NCBI GenBank assembly: GCA_965240325.2
Contig: OZ251254.1
Location: forward strand, 1-64,000
From: Rebecca billardiae RCC1528
Taxonomy: Eukaryota; Haptophyta
DNA length: 64,000 bases
Reading direction: 5' to 3'
Part shown: piece by piece, positions 32,782-43,812 of the stretch
How positions within the stretch are numbered: position 1 is the stretch's first letter
Layout of the letters: each line of letters starts with the position of its first letter
Program-made: the position numbers and the translations under genes
The notes under the pieces: generated by a model
The model's input: the letters and a program-made list of their open reading frames with translations, nothing else
The model's database searches: none
What the model was told of the DNA's origin: nothing

Positions 32782-33402
32782 ATGGCTAAGGTGCGCCGCC
32801 CCGCAAGCACGGGGCCCGCCGCCGCGCCGGCCGAAGGGGCGAGCGGCCGGCGGCACGGCCGCGCGCCCGCCCCATCGGGCCGACGACACCCCTCGCCCGC
32901 CGTTCCTCCCACGCCCGCGCTCGCGCTCACGCCGCGCCGCGCCGCGCCGCGCGCCGGCTGAACCCCTCAGGTCACGGAGCGCAGCGGGCTGGCGATCGGC
33001 AAGCTGCGGGGGCACAAGACGACGAAGCGCGAGATCGCGGCGTCGCACCAGGCGCGGAAGGGCAAGCGCACAAAGGGCGTCACATTGGTCAAGGACATTG
33101 TCCGCGAGGTGCGACGGGCGGCCCCGCCCGGCCGCGAGCTGTGAGGCGAGCCGCGGCGCTGCCGGCCGCCGGCGCGCGCGCTCACGGCCGGCGGTTGCGC
33201 GCTCCGCGCGCGCTGCGTGCGCGGCGCCGCGCAGGTGGCCGGGTACGCGCCGTACGAGCGCCGGCTGCAGGAGCTCCTCAAGGTGGGCAAGGAGAAGCGC
33301 GCGCTCAAGCTCGCCAAGAAGAAGCTCGGCTCGCACAAGCGCGGCAAGGCCAAGCGCGAAGAGATGGCCAACGTCCTGCGCGCGTCGCGCGCGCACAAGT
33401 AA
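32782..33402 (+). CDS. RPL36: 60S ribosomal protein eL36
   Basis: Component of the large cytosolic ribosomal subunit, 104 aa, the family's normal length. Exons 32782-32790 (only MAK), 32971-33108 and 33235-33402, all phase 0, with GTGCG donors. The strongly conserved family core is intact: [40 protein letters not shown] and [21 protein letters not shown] nine-base first coding exon followed by an intron is common in ribosomal protein genes. AATAAA occurs at 33600, about 200 bp past the stop. The start lies 216 bp from the divergent giant coiled-coil gene. Confidence 0.97.
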
Positions 33403-33984
33403 GGCGCGAGTGGGCGGCGCGCGGGGTGCTGCCCGCGGCCGCTCGCCGTGCTGCTCGAAGGCGCGAGTCCGGTCTGCTCGTCCGAGTCGCACGCTCCGGG
33501 GCGTCGAGCTGACCGATTGGGACTTGGGGGCGAGGCGTCAGCCTGAGCGGCCGCGCCGGGCCGTGACTGACGCCGCGCCGCTGGGCGGCCGAGTGCGGGA
33601 ATAAACTGAAGCGCGGTGTCAGGGGCGCCGGACGGCCGGGGCCACACTCGAGCGGAGTGCTGTCCGATGAGAACGTCGCGCCGCGAGCTGCACGACGGAC
33701 GTCGTCGGACGCGTCACTGACATATTCTCTCAGTATGATGCTGACAACTATACGACATCAGTAACTAGTAAGCGGCTCCTAGCTGGGCTTAGTGGCGGAA
33801 AAGCCGAAAAGGCGAAGGGCAAAGGCGACGGTTCCGCGAACTGGCGGCTGCCATCGATCGCCCTGCTCGGCTGGAGGCGCCTCTCACGTCCGCTGCCCCC
33901 GCCGGGGGCCTGCCGAGCAGCACACGCGCGCGCGGCGCCGCCGCCCACACCGCCGCCTCGGCCCGCCGCGGCCCGCGCGAGCGC
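33403..33984. other. intergenic region between two plus-strand genes
   Basis: Holds the eL36 3' flank with AATAAA at 33600, then a lower-GC stretch (33700-33830) before the CHMP2 start. No ORF or RNA gene seen. Confidence 0.6.
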
Positions 33985-35517
33985 ATGTCGTTCCTCTTCG
34001 GCAAGCAGAAGACGCCGGCTGGTGCGCCTCCGCCCGCCGCCGCGCGCGCCCGCGCGCACGGCCGCCGCGCGCCGCGCCGACCGGCCGCGCGCATCGCGCC
34101 GCGCCGCGCCGCGCCGCGCCGCGCCGCGCGCAGAGCGGCTGAAGGAGTACAAGCGCGCGATCGACCGGTCGGTGCGCGACCTGGACCGCGAGCGCGCCAA
34201 CCTCGAGAAGCAGGAGAAGCGCCTCGTCGCCGACATCCGCAAGGAGGCCAACGCCGGCCGGATGGACACGGCGCGGCTGATGGCGAAGGACCTCGTGAGA
34301 ACGCGCCACCACGTGCAGAAGTTCCACAAGCTGCGCGGGCACCTGCAGGCGGTGGGCCTGCGGCTGCAGACGCTGCAGTCCAACGCGCAGATGGCGCAGG
34401 CGATGCGCGGCGTCACGCGCGCCATGGTCCAGATGAACCGCCAGATGAATATTCCGCAGATGCAGAAGGTGAGTAGCGTGAGTAGCCGGCCGGCCAATCA
34501 CAGCGCGGCGTGCTCCTCCCCGCCGGGGGTCGCGGCGCCGAGCGGCCGAGCGGCGCCCCGGCCCTCCGGCTCGGTGCCCCGCGGCCCCTCCCGCGCGACG
34601 GTCGCCATCGGCGCTCAAGCGCACACGCACACACACAAACGCGCACACACACACACGCACACACACGCACACGCACGCACACACGCACACACGCACGCAC
34701 ACACGCACACACGCACACACGCACGCACACACGCACGTGTCACGCGCGTGTGTGTGCGTGTGCGTGCGTGCTGCCAACTGCCGCCGCCGCTCCTGCCTGC
34801 CCACTGCGGCACCGCCCCGTGCGCAGGTGATGATGGAGTTCGAGAAACAGACAGACCAGATGGAGATGAAGGAGGAGATGATGGGAGATTCTATTGACGA
34901 CGCGTTTGAAGAAGAGGACGAGGAGGAGGAGGGCGACGCGCTCGTCTCACAGGTGCGCACGCACGCGCGAGATTGCGATCTCGGCACAGCGCGGGGGGCG
35001 CGCGCGCATGGCGGGAGATTGCAATCTCGGCTGACTGGCAGGGCGAGATCGACCGGCTGACCGACCGGCCGCGGCACACGCGCGCGAGCGGCGAGAGCCG
35101 AGAGCGCGGCGCGACCGGCCGCGGCGCACCGCCGCGTCAGCGCACCGCCGAGCGCGCCACGGCCGCGCACGCCTGCCTGCCGGCTGCCGCGCTGCGCCCG
35201 CCATCCTGCCCTTTTACATTTCTTTTACGCATTTCTTATTTGTGTATTGGTTGCCCCTGCTTTTTGCCTTTTTGGGTGCGCAGGTGCTGGACGAGATCGG
35301 GATCTCGATGAACCAGCAGCTGGCGGACGTGCCCGCCGCGCAGCCCGCGGCCAAGGTGGCGGAGCAGCCCGCCGCCGCCCTCGAGGGCGCAGTCGGCGCT
35401 GGCTCCGGCCCCGTGCCGGCGGGCGGCGGCGGCGGCGGCGGCGGGGGGGCTGAGGAGGGCGCGTCAGACCTCGACCGCGAGCTGCAGGCGCGGCTGGACA
35501 ACCTGCGCAAGAGCTGA
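33985..35517 (+). CDS. CHMP2: ESCRT-III subunit CHMP2/Vps2
   Basis: Subunit of the ESCRT-III polymer that drives membrane scission in multivesicular body sorting and cytokinesis; 243 aa. Exons 33985-34021, 34134-34468, 34827-34952, 35284-35517; phases join exactly. [13 protein letters not shown] is the family's N-terminal membrane-binding start. The Snf7 core follows: [60 protein letters not shown]. An acidic autoinhibitory region comes after [20 protein letters not shown]. The C-terminus [12 protein letters not shown] is a MIM1 motif that binds Vps4 MIT domains. A Gly run of about nine in the linker is an addition. The intron after exon 2 contains a CA-rich microsatellite. Confidence 0.96.
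34618..34765. repeat. CA/CG-CA microsatellite in the second CHMP2 intron
   Basis: About 150 bp of (CA)n and CACACG units turning into GTGTGCGTG near 34745, so the intron can form an imperfect hairpin. Confidence 0.9.
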
Positions 35518-36223
35518 GCCTGCGCGCGCCAGCACGCCGCGCCACCCGCCGCGCCCCGCGCCGCGCGTGCCTGCCGCCGCGGCCAACCACCTGCGCGAAG
35601 CGCGCCGAGCGCGGCTGCTGCTTGCGGCGCGGAGCGGCGCGCGCTGCGGGCGCGCGCGCGCGCGGCCGCGCCCGATGCCTACCCGCCGGACGCCGCCCGG
35701 ACGAGTCGAGCGGCCCCGCCGGCACACACACTCACGCCGCCGCCTGATGCCGCCTGTGCTGGGCGTCGGTGGGAGTATGGGGCGGCGCGGGCCGCCCGTG
35801 CGGACGGCGCGTCGGCGTCGTCACAGCGCCCGCCTGACGCTGCCAGTCTGACCGACTGACGACGATGGCGCATCATCAGCATGCTGCGCTGACGATGCTC
35901 GTCTTCATCATGGTATGCGCATATATATATATGATACATCATATATATCATCGTCAGCGTCACGATATATATAGACTCGGGGGCCGATCTCAGACGATGA
36001 CTAGTGACGACTGCTACAGGGCGCACTCGGCACTCAACAGCAAGGCTGCTCAGCGATCGGCATCGCAGTGGCCAGTGCTCGGAAGCAGGCTGCGCCCCAC
36101 GCCTGGCCCTGGCGCGGCTCCGAGCTCGGGCGCAGCAGGTGCCGGGCGCGCGCGAGCTGCGCCGCTGAGTGCTGCATGCGCTCATTGTTCAAGCCATCAG
36201 AGTCACGACGGCTACTGTCGCTC
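35518..36223. other. convergent intergenic region
   Basis: GC-rich 3' flank of CHMP2 and then AT-rich sequence with short ATATAT runs near 35921-35973. No coding signal. Confidence 0.6.
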
Positions 36224-36663
36224 TCACGGCGCGGCGTGGCGGTGGCCCGCGACTGCGCGCTGCGCGCGCCGGACGTCCGCCGCGCGCAGGCTGAGGCCGT
36301 GGGGCCGCGCGGCGCGCGGCCGCGCGGCCGCGGCGCCGCCACCGCCGCCGCCGCCGCCGCGCGCCGGCCTCGCGCGCCGCGCGCGCAGCCCCGCCTCCGC
36401 CGCGCGCCGGCCGCAGTCGGGCGCGACGTACCCGCCAAAGTCCCACCGCCCCCGCGAGAGGGCCACGGCATAGAGAGAGGCGTTGCGCAACTCGAGCTCA
36501 AGCACACCCGCCGCCGCCGGCGCCGCGCCGCCAACGTGGCCGTCGGCGTAACCGCCGGCGTAACCGTCGGCGTAACCGTCGGCGGTGGCCGTGCGCTCGG
36601 GTAGCGGCAGGTGCACCGCGCACGGCCGCGGCTTGCGCGCGGGCGGCAGCTCGACGACGCGCT

Positions 36664-36704
<41 letters not shown>

Positions 36705-39223
36705 AGCTCCGCGTCCGCGTCGGCGTCGGCGGGCGGCGTGGGCGGCGCGTCCGCGTCGGCGGCGCGCTCGGCGGCTGCGAGCTCGGCGGCGCGCGCGGGC
36801 CGCACGCGCGCGCGCAAGGTGCCGCCGCGCTCCGCGCCGCCGTCGGCGACCGGCTCGACGAGCAGGCTGAGCACCCACGCGCCAGCACCGGACTCCTCCC
36901 CGGACCGCCCGGACTGCCCGGACTGTCCGGACTGTCCGGACTGTCCGGACGGACCGGACGGGGCGGCGGCGCCGCCGCCGCCGCGCGGCAGCGCGAACGG
37001 CTTGCTCGTGAGCGCGCCCGCCGCGCCCGCCGCCGCGGGGCGCACGCCCGCGATCGCGTGCAGCGGCCACGTCGCGCGGCGCGCCGCCACGCGGCTCGGG
37101 TCGCGGCGCTCAAAGTTGGTCCGCGCGAAATGCGTCGAGTTCACAAACACGTGGAACAGGTGTGCGCGGCCGCGCGCGAACACGAGCGAGCCGCACGGGA
37201 AGAGCATCCCGCCCTCGCGCGCGCCGGCGGGCGGGCGCTTGACCGCGGGCTCGCGCGCGTACACCCAGCCCGCGTCGAAGTGCAGCCCGTCTCTCGACGT
37301 CGCCAAATGCGTGTCGATGGTCTCGCAGATCGCTTGGCCGGCGCGCAGCGCGTCGCAGCCGCGGGTGAACTGCGGGAAGTCGGCGGCGGCGCGGAAGCGG
37401 AGCGTCTTGGCGAAGTTGAGCACGGTGAGCGCGCCGACGTGCAGCGGCGCCGGGTCCGCCGGCGCCGACGGGAAGCGCGAGGCGTGCAGCCCGTACAGCT
37501 GCATGCGGTATCGGTCCGATTTCCCGTCCAGGTCGAGGTACGCGCGCACTGCCGGCCTGAACACCGACTCGGCCGGCGCGGTGGAGCGCGCGAGCGCGGC
37601 GGCGGCGCCGGCGCGCGCGACGCGCAGGTCGAGCCCGCGGATCTCGCGCCACCGCGTCCGCCGCTTCGGCGGCATGCTCTTTGGGCCGAGCGTGCAGAAG
37701 TTGACGCGCGTCGCGACGACGTCGGCGCCGCGCGGCGCGCCGCCGCCGCCGCCGTCCGCGCCGCCGCCGCCGCCGTCCGCGCCGCCGCCGTCGGCGGCGG
37801 CGGGCGCGGCGGCGGGCGCACCGCCGCCGCGCCCGCCGCGCAGCGGCCCCGCTTCCGCGCCCGCGCCCGCGCCGCGCGGCAGCACCACCGCGGTCGCACC
37901 CACGGCCTCCGAACCGAGTGCCCCCTGATCCAACCAAGCCTCCGCCACATTCGCCGCGGGCGCGTGATACACCGCTGTGCACACGTCCCCGGGGGACCAG
38001 AGTAGGGAGCGGTTGCTGACTGAGCGCGGGAAGCGGAGGGGCGAGGCGCGGGAGGAGAAGGTGGCGCCGCGGAAGCAGGCGGGGGCGAGGTCGGAGCGGA
38101 GCGGGTCCGCGCCAAAGTACGCGGGCGTCACGTGCGACGCCCCGCCCGGCGGCGCGTCGAGCGAAAACAGCCGCGGCATCACGTGACCACACCAGTAGCC
38201 GCGGCCAGACATGACAAACGCGCGGCCGGCGGCGGCGGGCGCGGCGCCGGCGGCGCGCGAGCCGGGGCCGCCGTACTCGACGCGCGAGAGGCAGCCGTCC
38301 TCGCCCGGCTCCTCGAGCGGCTGCTCGAGCAGGTAGCTCGCCCCGCCGTCGCCCGCGCCCGCCGCGCGCGAAGCGTTGCGCGCCGCGTTGGCCGCGGCGA
38401 ACCGCGCGGCGGGCGGCGCGGCAGCGGGCTCAACGGAGGGCGCGCGCCGCCACGTGCCGCCGTCGGCGGAGGTCCAGACGGTGAGGCGGTGCGTGAGGAA
38501 GAAGGCGCGGGCGTCCGCGTCGTGGTACGCGTAGCAGTACGCGTCGAACCCCTCGCCCTTCATCCGCCGCTTCAAATCCTCCCACGCGCGCGCGCCCGGC
38601 GCGCGCGGCACGCTCAGTCGCTCGTTCTGCAGGTCGGCGTCAGGCACGCCGCGCAGCGCGGTGAGCGAGGGCGTGCGGAGGAAGCGGGCGAGGCCGCGCC
38701 ACGAGGCGAGCAGCCGGTCGTCGAGCAGCGTGAGCGGCCCGTGCGCCAGCAGGTGCGCCGCGCTCGCGCGCGCGTGCGCCGACGCGAGCGCGCGCCGCTG
38801 CACGGGGCACCAGGAGCAGTTACGCATGTGGCGGATGTCGCACGTCGGCTGGAACGGGTACTGCTTGGAGCCCTTGTCCTTGAGCAGGCTGGTCGACATG
38901 GCGTCGAGCAGCCGCGCGAACGCCACCTCGCGCGCGCGCAGCTCCGCCGCCGCCGGCGGCGTCCACGCGCCCCACGGCGTCGTGAGCTTGGGCGGCGTCG
39001 CCGGCGGCCGCTCGAGCGCGGCCGCGCCGCCGGCCGCGGCGCCGTGGTCGGGCGCGGTGGCGTTGGGCGCGGTGGCGTTGGGCGCGGTGCGCGCACGCGG
39101 CGCGCCGCCGCTCGCCACGCCCGCGGCGAGCAGCGCGCACGCGGCGAGGCGCGCGCGCATGCCCCGAGGCGCCGCGCGACGAGAGGCGCGCGCCAGCGGA
39201 TGCCGCCGCGTCGTCGGCTGCAT
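36224..39223 (-). CDS. large secreted protein, possibly five-bladed beta-propeller glycosidase-like
   Basis: Single exon. 999 aa from ATG 39223, or 978 aa from ATG 39160. The second start gives a clean signal peptide (MRARLAACALLAAGVASGG), so it is preferred. N-x-S/T sites follow at once (NATAPNATAP). Two Asp-box-like turns, TSADGGTWRR and TSRDGLHFDAGW, are spaced as in sialidase and GH32/43-type propellers. Conserved-looking Cys residues include CSWCP, CYAYHD and SRGRWDFGGYVAPDC. Low-complexity insertions interrupt the middle: poly-Gly near 37740-37800, and a (GQS)n tract encoded by TCCGGACTG repeats at 36895-36960. No catalytic acid can be assigned by eye, so the glycosidase link is tentative. 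Confidence 0.7.
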
Positions 39224-39235
39224 TCTGAGAAGGGG

Positions 39236-39289
39236 GCCTGGCTGAGCTGTGTGCGTCTCTTATAATTCTTAGTATGGGGGTAAACTGTA
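39236..39289 (+). repeat. 44-bp dispersed repeat, variant copy B
   Basis: CTGGCTGAGCTGTGTGCGTC, then an altered middle (extra AA and GTATGGGGG) and TAAACTGTA, with TATACAGTTTA directly following, which creates a short palindrome. It sits 12 bp upstream of the minus-strand gene's ATG at 39223. Confidence 0.85.
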
Positions 39290-39402
39290 GTATACAGTTT
39301 ATTTGTTTTAACGTGCGTAAGGCTCACGGTGGCAGGTTGCCGCGCCATCCTTCATCGCACGTACCGTCTCATTGTATCATCGTCATGATACAACACTACT
39401 GT

Positions 39403-39446
39403 CGCCTGCCTGAGCTGTGTGCGTCTCTTATTCTTAGTAAACTGTA
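39403..39446 (+). repeat. 44-bp dispersed repeat, copy C
   Basis: Apparently identical to copy A at 20439-20482 and copy D at 42139-42182, same orientation; flanks differ. The rest of 39290-39677 holds no gene. Confidence 0.9.
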
Positions 39447-39677
39447 CAGTCGAATTCTGACCATTCTCCTTTCCCTTTCCGGCACCGCCCAACGTACGGC
39501 CGGGCGGCGGCGGAGGCGGCCCGCCGTTATGACGATGTCAGATCAATCCGTTGACACTCTGTTGGGATGACGCCCGCCCGCCCGCGCCGCGCGACTCCGG
39601 CCCACAGTGTCGCGGTCTACTGATGGCCATGATGTTGCTTGCCGTCAGACTACCCGGCGCGTGCCGTCGGCGGCCGG

Positions 39678-40292
39678 TCAGCACAGGCCAAGGATGCCGC
39701 ACCCCACCCTGTAGAGGGAGGCGAGCACCTGCGGGCGCACACGCCGCGGCGGAGGGTGTGGGCGGCACGGGCAAGCGTCATGGTGCGCACGCCGCGGCGC
39801 AGGCGGCGCTGCTGACGGCCCTGCTCGTCGGCACTTGGCGGGCATCATCCTCGCGAGGATGATGCCGGCCCGGCGCGCGCGCTGCTCGCGGAGCAGCAGC
39901 GCAGAGACTCGCTGCGGAGCGCATGGCAGGCGGCAGGCGCGGGGGCGCGCGGCGGCGCGCGGCGGCGGCGCGCACCGTGAAGAAGCACACCGACTCGCAG
40001 GCATATGGCGGCGGCGGCGACGGTGGCGGCGGCGGAGGCGGCGCCGGTGGCGGCGATGGCGGAGGGCTCGGCGGCGGCGTGGGCGGCGGCGGGCTCGGCG
40101 GCGGGCTGGGCGGTGGTGAGGGCGGCGGGGACGGCGGCGGCAGTGGCTGGAGTGGCGGCGGCGGGCTTGGCGGCGGCGACGGCGGCGGCGGCGGGCTGGG
40201 CGGCGGGAAGGGCTTCGGGGGCGATGGCGGCGAGCTGGGCGGCGGTGGGCTCCACGGCGGGCTCGGTGGGGGCGACCGCGGCGGCGGGCTCG

Positions 40293-40331
<39 letters not shown>

Positions 40332-41859
40332 TCGGCGACGCCGGCGGCGGCGGCGAGCTCGGTGGGTTCGGCGGCGGGCTCGGCGGGCTCGGCGGCGGCG
40401 ACACGCTGGCCTGCCCGAAGCACAGATCCTCGCCCGAGAGGCACTTGCTGAGGGCGCCGTCGCCCAGGTCGATGGGCCGCAGCTGGTCGCCGAGCACGCT
40501 CTGCAGTTCGCTGCCAATGCGGGACGTTTTTTCGCCCTGGCCGAGGAGCGGATAATAGCCGACGCACGCGAAGGTGCAGTCGTCGAGCAGCACGCAGTTC
40601 GTCTCCTCGCCCATGTCGAACTTGCAGACCGTCCGGTTGCGGTTCTCCGGGTCGGACGGGTGCCTGCCCAGGTAGATGGGCTTGAGGCGGTCGCCCATCT
40701 CCCCCGGGTTCTCGCCGCGGTCCACTGTGTCGCCGTTCATGAGCAGGCTGTAGGGGTTGTCGCCCCAGCACACGAAGGAGCCGTCGTCGCGCAGCACGCA
40801 CGTCGTGCCGCCGGAGGGCGACGCGGCTCTCACCGCGACGGCCGTCCTGTTCGTGCCCAGGTCGACGAAGGGCAGCTTGTCGCCCATCAGGTTGGGCAGC
40901 ACGTCGTCCTTCCCGTCGCCGCGATTGAGATCGTCCTCGTACCCGAGCGCGCCGTCGGCGTTGCCGCCCCAGCACTTGAGACCGCCGTTGGCGAAGATCG
41001 CGCAGATGTGGTCCTGGGTGAGCTCCACCGCCACCACCGGCTCGGTGGTCCCGAGGTTGACGGCCGGGAGCTTGTCGCCCATGAGATGGCAGTCCGGGCA
41101 TGCCGACTCAAAGCCCCTCCCCCTGTCGTGTGTGTCGTCGTAGCCGAGCAAGCCGCCCGGGTTGTCGCCCCAGCACTTGAGGTCATCGTTGTCGAGGATG
41201 GCGCAGAACCCGTCGTAGCCGGCGAAGATGTCCACTGCGTACCGCCCCGCCCCAAAGTCGATGGGCGTCAGGCTGTCGCCCATCTCGCCCGGGTCGTCGC
41301 CGACGCTCTGCGTGCTTGAGGAGCTCAGGCCCAGGCCGAGCCACTGCGCGTGGCCGAAGCACCGGGTGGTGGTGTCGTTGAGGAGGAGGCACCTGCTCAA
41401 TTCGCCGACGGCCGCCTTCACGATCGCCGTGCCGGACGGCAGCTCGATGGCCGGCAGCTTGTCGCCCATCGTGCCACTCACGTCGCCTCGGTTGACGACG
41501 TCGCCGGTCCCGAGACGGCCGTATTGCCCCTTGCCCCAGCACTTGAAGTCGCCGTTGTCGAGCAGCGCGCACGCGCTGTCCTCCGTCACCGAGTAGATCC
41601 GCCGCACCGTGCGCCCCGTGCCCAGGTCGATCGCCGTCAGGTTGTTGCCCATCTCGCCGGGGTCGTCGCCGCGGTTCACTTCGTCCCCGTGGCCGTGCCG
41701 TCCGGAGCCGCCTTTCCCCCAGCACTTGGTCGCGCCCGTGTCGAGGATGGCGCACCCGGGGCCGCCGCAGCCGCCCATGGCGAAGTCGAAGCACGCGGCC
41801 GGGACTGCGAGGCACGCGGCGAGCGCCAGGAAGGCGGTCAACGACGAGGGGGGTGGCAT
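39678..41859 (-). CDS. secreted RCC1-like repeat protein with Pro-Pro-Ser tail (paralogue A)
   Basis: 644 aa. Exons in coding order: 41859-39976 and 39728-39678, phase 0. Residues 1-22 form a signal peptide (FLALAACLAVPAACF). About eight RCC1-type blades follow, each built on a CAILD-x-D/G-x-x-KCWG core with GRLGTGD- or LGYEDDLNRGD-like turns, predicting a beta-propeller. Connecting phrases MGDKLPAV and IDLG recur. A run of about 150 residues of (S)PPP(S/P)P is typical of hydroxyproline-rich cell-wall glycoproteins. It ends at CESVCFFT and splices to VLASLYRVGCGILGLC. That tiny last exon is conserved in paralogue B at 53489-55493, which supports the intron. ATG 41859 is the first in-frame ATG. 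Likely extracellular; ligand unknown. Confidence 0.85.
39841..39866. repeat. 26-bp perfect palindrome in the intron of paralogue A
   Basis: GGCATCATCCTC immediately followed by its reverse complement GAGGATGATGCC around a central CG. It lies inside the 39729-39975 intron and is absent from the equivalent intron of paralogue B. Confidence 0.85.
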
Positions 41860-42138
41860 CACTTCGTCTGTACTGGACGCGCAGCACCGTGGCCCTCGCT
41901 AGTCGCTGCAACTACTGAGCGGCGCCTAGGCGCGGGCACCTCCGATGAACGTAGCATACGCCAAAATTAACGTCGAGCACGAAAACTTGGTCACGACCAC
42001 GACTCTGCCCGGGAAGCACCATATTTATGGGGGTACTGCGTGCTACTATTTACTACTGCGCCAGCAGCAGCAGGGCTGCAGGCGCGCTGCGGCGGATTCA
42101 TCCAACGCACGCGCGGTAGTCTTATGATACGTCAATCT

Positions 42139-42182
42139 CGCCTGCCTGAGCTGTGTGCGTCTCTTATTCTTAGTAAACTGTA
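42139..42182 (+). repeat. 44-bp dispersed repeat, copy D, with diverged copy at 42189-42235
   Basis: Same 44 bp as copies A and C. A degenerate second unit (GTTCGCATGAGCTCGGTGTG then TTATCAAACTA) follows at once, so the unit can occur in tandem. About 50 bp further on the inverted-repeat element starts. Confidence 0.88.
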
Positions 42183-42286
42183 CCAATCTCGTTCGCATGA
42201 GCTCGGTGTGCGTCTCCTATTATTATCAAACTACGGATTTGCATGCGCCCGAACGACATATCGTCGTCAGTCCGGCAGGTGCGCGG

Positions 42287-43195
42287 ATTGACACTACTAC
42301 TGCGCCACAAGGGGGGGGGGGTCCAAAATTGTCCCCGCCGACGGCTCGATGGCTGCCGCACGTGCGTGCCCCGCGTGCCTTGCGCGTGTACGTGCACGGT
42401 AGGGCGTCCCGACAGCGAGGGCGGGGTGGCGTAGATGGTCTCATGGGAGGTGTGCCCGTGTGCCGGAGACGCTTCGACACCTTGGTGGCGTGCCCACACC
42501 TCTCGTTGCCGCCGCTTGCCTGCTGCGTGCCTGGCCAGCCGTGTTCGGAGAGCACGCCTGCGCGTGCATGGCCAATGTCGGGCGGATCGAGCCGTAGTGA
42601 GTGCGCGTGCGGGTACTCCTATCCGATGCGTCTCTCTACCACTGTCGCAGTAGCTCTTGTACGTCAACCCTAAGCCGTGCACTCGAACCCACGACGTGTC
42701 AACGTTATCATGGTGGTATGCGACATGCTGGCCAGTTTTATTTTCAAATAGCGCATTTGACGCCATTCCTCGGCCATTGTTCGCGAGCATGTTGGGCATG
42801 TGCCCGACTGGATTCGACAGGCTTCACGACGCGCACGAGGGCTTGCGACAGTGGTAGAGAGACGCATCGGGTAGGAGTACCCGCACGCGCACTCACCAAG
42901 GCTCGATCCGCCCGACATTGGCCATGCACGCGCAGGCGTGCTCTCAACACGGCTGGCCGAGCACGCAGCAGGCAAGCGGCGGCAAGGAGAGGTGTGCGCA
43001 CGCCACCAAGGTGTCGAAGCGTCTCCGGCACACGGGCACACCTCCCATGAGACCATCTACGCCACCCCGCCCTCGCTGTCGGGACGCCCTACCGTGCACG
43101 TACACGCGCAAGGCACGCGGGGCACGCACGTGCGGCAGCCATCGAGCCGTCGGCGGGGACAACTTTGGACCCCCCCCTTGTGGCGCAGTGTCAAT
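42287..43195. mobile_element. non-autonomous element with about 350-bp terminal inverted repeats
   Basis: Left arm 42287-42649 is the reverse complement of right arm 42844-43195 with few differences, around a spacer of about 194 bp. Outer ends read ATTGACACT and AGTGTCAAT. Inside each end is a homopolymer run (CAAGGGGGGG and its complement) of unequal length. No transposase frame survives; short ORFs in one arm simply mirror those in the other. I cannot see a clear target-site duplication. Confidence 0.85.
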
Positions 43196-43812
43196 TAAGG
43201 CGGCGGGGGTGCGCTGCTTGCCTCCGCGGGCGAGCAGCGCGCAGTTTACGCCGGGCATGTGGACCTGCCCACCCTTCATCTTCCAGTTCTTCCCTTCGGC
43301 TGGGGCTCGATCAGTCGACGCGGCGTCGCTCACAGCGCAGGCGGGTGTTTGGCGTGGCTGCACTCTCGAGGTGGCTGGGATACAACATCCAGGTGCAGCA
43401 CCCTCCCCGTGTGGTGTCTAAGAGCGCGCTAGCTCGAGCGCGTGCCTCCGAGCGCGGGGCGGCCGCTTGCGCTGCAATGGCCGCCTCGATGAGGTGCGGC
43501 AACGCGCCCCTCACCTGCCTGCGCCGGTCTGTTTTGTGGCGGTGTCTTTGTGCAGAATGTTGGACAGATGGCGTTAATCACGCCGCCTTATAACCAAGTG
43601 TGCACGTTAAATCATATATATAGTAAACTGTAATATACTGATACACGCGGCCCGGCCTCGGACTTGATTGATGGCGCGCCGCCCGGGGGCGTCCGAGGAC
43701 GGATGCGGCGTCGGAGCGCGGCCCGCCGAGTGATTGAGCGAGCGGGGGACGCCGGCCCTGGCACCGCCTCTGCGCGCCTTCTGGCTGCATATTTCAGTCG
43801 TGAATTCATTCG
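43196..43812. other. non-coding flank
   Basis: Mixed sequence with no recognisable gene. A fragment of the 44-bp repeat (TAGTAAACTGTA) lies at 43621-43632 after a short TATATA run. Confidence 0.5.

Noticed and set aside
26527-32961. 2,144-codon open frame on the plus strand
   Set aside because: Arg/Gly/Ala-rich shadow of the minus-strand giant gene; the minus strand has a clean ATG, exact splice joins and helical composition.
42287-43195. Paired ORFs of 60-210 codons in the two arms
   Set aside because: They are mirror images created by the inverted repeat and match no transposase features.
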